From an uncultured Eubacterium sp. (GTDB lineage Bacteria; Bacillota; Clostridia; Lachnospirales; Lachnospiraceae): DNA of 9,418 nucleotides. The DNA is taken from contig CAJTSV010000006.1 in NCBI GenBank assembly GCA_910579075.1, positions 13,033-22,450 of the forward strand, read 5' to 3'. This document shows, one piece after another, positions 6,769 to 9,418 of this stretch. The notes below the pieces were generated by a model. The model made no database searches. It had not been told where the DNA came from and saw only the letters and a list, made by a program, of their open reading frames with translations. How positions within the stretch are numbered: the first letter of the stretch is position 1; each line of letters starts with the position of its first letter. The translations under genes were made by a program, and so were the position numbers.

Positions 6769-8031
6769 ATGCTTATACAATTCAGTTTTAAAAATTTCAA
6801 GTCATTCCGTGATGAGGCAGTCCTGGATTTATCGGCTGCAAAGATAACAGAATTTTCTGAAAGGGTGGTTTTGGCGGGCAATGACAGGATTTTGCCTGTG
6901 GCTGCTATATATGGGGCAAATGCCAGTGGAAAATCCAATGTATATCATGCATTTGAATATATGGCAGCTTATGTGGCTGAGTCTTTCAAATATGGAGATG
7001 AGGAAGAAAAATTTGAAGAATACAGGCCGGTACCATTTTTGTTTGACAGTGTTTCAAATGATGCAGAGTCGGGTTTTGAAGTATATTTTACAATTCCAGG
7101 GGATAAAACTGAGAAAACATACAATTATGGCTTTTGCATAGACCGAAATGGCGTGACAGAAGAATGGCTGAATACAAAGGCAAAGACTGCACGTAAATAT
7201 ACAGCAGTTTTTTACCGTTCTGTGGAAGAAAATACGCTGGACTTATCTGGTTTTCCAAAGAGCAGCAGGGATAATATTCAGGCGGCTTTGGAAAAACAGG
7301 TTTTGGTTGTTTCGCTTGGTGCTAAATTAAAGGTTGATAAGTGCAAAGATATTCGTGACTGGTTTTTAGCAAATGCGTTTGCTGATTTTGGCGACCCATT
7401 TACGAATTTCTTTATGTCTCACCGGCTGCCAAAGGGATTTGTGGAAGATGACCGCGTACAAAAGAAAGTGATTGAATATTTTGCATCTTTCGATGAACAC
7501 ATAAAGGATTTTGAAATAGAAAAGCTTGCTCATGATGCCGATAATAAAAAAGAAGAAACCTATAAAATCAGTTCGCTGCACAAAAAAATAGATTCCGATG
7601 CATTTGCTGCCATTCCGCTTGGCATGGAATCCGCCGGAACATTGAAGATGTTTGCTTTATATCCAGAGCTGCAGGACGTTCTGGAAAAAGGAAGTGTATT
7701 TTTTATTGATGAACTGAATGCCCGTCTGCATCCATTGCTGGTCCGGAATTTCCTGCTTGCGTTTTTGAACCCGGAAATGAATACCAATCATGCACAGCTG
7801 ATTTTCACAACCCATGATACATGGCAGCTGTCCAATCAGCTATTGCGCAGGGATGAGATATGGTTTACAGAAAAAGATGAACAGGGGGTTTCAAAGTTAT
7901 ATTCCCTGTCTGATTTTGCAGATGAGTCCGGAGCCGGAATACGAAAAGATGAAAACTATGAAAAGAACTATCTGATTGGAAGATATGGTGCAATTCCGGC
8001 ATTGAAAAGCATAAATATCTTTAAGGAGTAA
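6769..8031 (+). CDS. RloA/AbiLi-like AAA/ABC-type ATPase (defence)
   Basis: This 420-residue ATPase belongs to the OLD/RloA-type group with an SMC/ABC-like ATP-binding core. MLIQFSFKNFKSFRDE is the usual first strand of these proteins. The Walker A is GANASGKS (49-56). An ABC-signature-like ESAGT lies at 287-291, the Walker B is FFIDEL (D314, E315), and a switch-type His is in TTHDT (H349). About residues 100-280, between the ATPase halves, are less conserved and probably form the sensor or coiled region. It forms a tight pair with the following RloB-like gene; the last codons plus the stop supply that gene's AAGGAG. In known pairs (RloA/RloB of Campylobacter restriction loci; AbiLi/AbiLii of Lactococcus) the ATPase controls a toxic partner during phage infection. 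The phage trigger here cannot be read from sequence. It is visibly AT-richer than the selenium genes. Confidence 0.85.
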   Translation: MLIQFSFKNFKSFRDEAVLDLSAAKITEFSERVVLAGNDRILPVAAIYGANASGKSNVYHAFEYMAAYVAESFKYGDEEEKFEEYRPVPFLFDSVSNDAESGFEVYFTIPGDKTEKTYNYGFCIDRNGVTEEWLNTKAKTARKYTAVFYRSVEENTLDLSGFPKSSRDNIQAALEKQVLVVSLGAKLKVDKCKDIRDWFLANAFADFGDPFTNFFMSHRLPKGFVEDDRVQKKVIEYFASFDEHIKDFEIEKLAHDADNKKEETYKISSLHKKIDSDAFAAIPLGMESAGTLKMFALYPELQDVLEKGSVFFIDELNARLHPLLVRNFLLAFLNPEMNTNHAQLIFTTHDTWQLSNQLLRRDEIWFTEKDEQGVSKLYSLSDFADESGAGIRKDENYEKNYLIGRYGAIPALKSINIFKE

Positions 8032-8036
8032 CTGGA

Positions 8037-8711
8037 ATGGCGAGAAAAGACAGGACTGGAAACCGGAAGCCAAGGTGCCAGCGTCCTTCTGTAAAAATGC
8101 CAGAGCTTGGGTATTACCTGGTTGTTACAGATACAGAAGCTACGGAAAGATGTTATTTTCAGGGGCTGCATCAGGGACTTTTGAAGGAAATACAAAATAA
8201 ACTGGTGATTAAGGTAGTAGAAACAAAGACAAGGGCAATGATTGATAAGTGTCTGGAAATGACAGCTTATGATGCCCAATACCGCATGCCATGGATTGTA
8301 TTTGACCGGGATAAGGTGAAAGATTTTGATGAAATCATAAAAGAAGCGGAAAGTTATGGCATCAGGACAGGATGGTCAAATCCATGCTTTGAAATCTGGC
8401 TGTATTCTTACTATGGTACAATGCCGGCGATTATGGAGTCCTGGGTATGCTGCAGTGAGTTTGAAAAGATATTTCAAAGAAAAACCGGGCAGAGATATTC
8501 GAAATCTGACATTGGAATGTATGAAAAAATTTTCCGGACAGGCAGTGAAGAAAAAGCATTTCAAATAGCCAGGCAGAAATATGAACAGTGTATACGGGAA
8601 GGAAAAACCGTTCCATCCCAAATGATTCCATGTACAACCGTTTACCAGCTGGTGGAAGAAATAAGAAAAAAAGCTGGTATGGAGAAAAAAGACTGTGTGC
8701 GAAAAAAGTAA
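8037..8711 (+). CDS. RloB/AbiLii-like TOPRIM-type effector (defence)
   Basis: This 224-residue protein matches the RloB family (PF13707 type). A basic N-terminus (MARKDRTGNRKPR) leads into YYLVVTDTEATERCYF (26-41), which aligns with the family's E-G-x-x-T-E-x-x-Y-F start. WIVFDRDKVKDFDE (D90, D92) is the acidic TOPRIM-like second motif, and SNPCFEIWL (114-122) is the strongest RloB hallmark. The first motif has Asp (D32) where many members have Glu. The C-terminus is Lys/Arg-rich. TOPRIM-type effectors of such pairs are thought to act as nucleases, possibly on RNA, once the ATPase senses phage; that role is inferred by family, not seen here. Start ATG 8037 follows the rloA-like stop by 5 bases, with AAGGAG (8023-8028) inside the preceding gene. 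The stop at 8709-8711 overlaps the terminator stem. Confidence 0.85.
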   Translation: MARKDRTGNRKPRCQRPSVKMPELGYYLVVTDTEATERCYFQGLHQGLLKEIQNKLVIKVVETKTRAMIDKCLEMTAYDAQYRMPWIVFDRDKVKDFDEIIKEAESYGIRTGWSNPCFEIWLYSYYGTMPAIMESWVCCSEFEKIFQRKTGQRYSKSDIGMYEKIFRTGSEEKAFQIARQKYEQCIREGKTVPSQMIPCTTVYQLVEEIRKKAGMEKKDCVRKK

Positions 8712-8751
8712 AGCAGCATGATTGATAAAACGCAATCATGCTGCTTTTATT
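8710..8751. terminator. Strong, probably bidirectional intrinsic terminator
   Basis: A perfect 15-bp stem joins AAAGCAGCATGATTG (8710-8724) to CAATCATGCTGCTTT (8733-8747), with an 8-base loop. TTTTATT follows on the + strand; on the - strand the stem is followed by an interrupted T-rich run (TTTACTTTTTT). It separates two convergent genes, the RloB-like gene (stem begins in its stop codon) and the permease, and would end transcripts from both sides. Confidence 0.9.
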
Positions 8752-8774
8752 GCATGGTATATTTTTATGCATGG

Positions 8775-9418
8775 TCAGGCAGCTTTTTCTTCCGGCAGCA
8801 CCAGGCTTAACAGCAGCGACACGACAAACACGCCAGCCACCGCATTCCCGTTAAAGATATCCCCGACCGCAGACGGAAATGCTGCGAACAGGCTGCCGTC
8901 TGTCTGCGTCAGCCCTACGCCGATGCAGAAGGCGAGGGAGACAATGATCATGGTGCGTTCGTTAAAGGCACAGTCTTTGAGCATCTTCATGCCTTCATAC
9001 ATAATCGAGCCGAACATCATAACGGTGCAGCCGCCCAGCACCGGCTGCGGCAGCGAGTTGAAGAAGGCACCCAGCGGCGGAAACAGCGAGGACAGGATGA
9101 GAATCAGCGCGCCCATCAGAATGGTAAAGCGGTTGATAACGCCTGTCATGGTAACCAGCCCGACGTTCTGGCTGAACGAAGTCAGCGGCAGGCATCCGAA
9201 GCAGCCTGAAATGGTGCTGGAAAATCCGTCCACGGCAAGGGAGCCCTGCAGTTCTTCGATTTTTATATCACGGCCAAGGGCACCTGTGCAGACAGCGGTT
9301 GTTGCACCGGTTGTTTCGGCAGCAGATACTAAAAATACGATGGCAATTGTAAAAAAGGCTCCGATATCAAATACCGGCATGTGGCCTGTAAAAAATACCG
9401 GCTGCGGCAGGCTGAAAA
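8775..9418 (-). CDS. NCS2 xanthine/purine permease, C-terminal part (cut by window end)
   Basis: The 213 visible residues are the C-terminal part of a nucleobase:cation symporter-2 (about 440-460 residues when whole); the N-terminal half lies beyond base 9418. Several hydrophobic membrane segments are present. SAAETTGATTAVC holds the conserved membrane-embedded Glu of transmembrane segment 8. FSQNVGLVTMTGV contains a Gln-Asn pair at the position where purine transporters of the family (for example E. coli XanQ) have QN, whereas uracil carriers have Glu. That favours xanthine or urate over uracil. The stop is TGA at 8777-8775. It is convergent with the RloB-like gene and shares the terminator. 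A purine importer close to a xanthine dehydrogenase suggests uptake of the substrate. Confidence 0.88.
   Translation of the reverse strand, partial: FSLPQPVFFTGHMPVFDIGAFFTIAIVFLVSAAETTGATTAVCTGALGRDIKIEELQGSLAVDGFSSTISGCFGCLPLTSFSQNVGLVTMTGVINRFTILMGALILILSSLFPPLGAFFNSLPQPVLGGCTVMMFGSIMYEGMKMLKDCAFNERTMIIVSLAFCIGVGLTQTDGSLFAAFPSAVGDIFNGNAVAGVFVVSLLLSLVLPEEKAA

Noticed and set aside
8751..8775. Two copies of TGCATGGT (8751-8758, 8768-8775) as attachment or target-site repeats
   Set aside because: Both copies are on the same side of the defence cassette and no matching copy was seen on its left edge.

Overview
The window looks like the chromosome of an anaerobic, Gram-positive Clostridia-type bacterium, probably Lachnospiraceae-like. 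The evidence is strong AGGAG-type ribosome sites, sigma-A-like promoters with 17-bp spacers, a selenium-dependent molybdenum hydroxylase locus, and family relationships typical of gut Firmicutes. This taxonomic call is inference from gene content, not from a marker gene.

Bases 1-5377 form a selenium/molybdenum hydroxylase locus on the + strand. It opens with the last codons of a protein that resembles the end of a TusA/YedF-type sulfur/selenium carrier. One base later comes a very short DUF3343 (putative Se/S carrier) reading frame. A strong promoter (251-279) then drives a 937-residue selenium-dependent xanthine dehydrogenase with two [2Fe-2S] clusters, a molybdopterin domain and a fused C-terminal 2x[4Fe-4S] ferredoxin domain. 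YqeB follows, then one polypeptide that joins a MocA/YgfJ-type nucleotidyltransferase to YqeC. Together these would deliver selenium, mature the Mo cofactor and oxidise purines.

Bases 5378-6633 hold two unrecognised genes. One is a secreted protein with a possible Ig-like (Big2-type) domain. The other is a reading frame that looks broken by a single-base frameshift near 6263-6270.

Bases 6634-8751 are a self-contained, visibly AT-richer two-gene cassette with its own promoter (6709-6737) and a strong bidirectional terminator. It encodes an ABC/AAA-type ATPase (RloA/AbiLi-like) and an RloB/AbiLii-like TOPRIM-type protein, a pair associated with phage defence. It lies between the xanthine dehydrogenase locus and a convergent, truncated NCS2 permease (8775 to the window end, - strand) whose QN motif points to purine (xanthine/urate) transport. 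The defence pair therefore appears to sit inside what is otherwise a purine-use neighbourhood.
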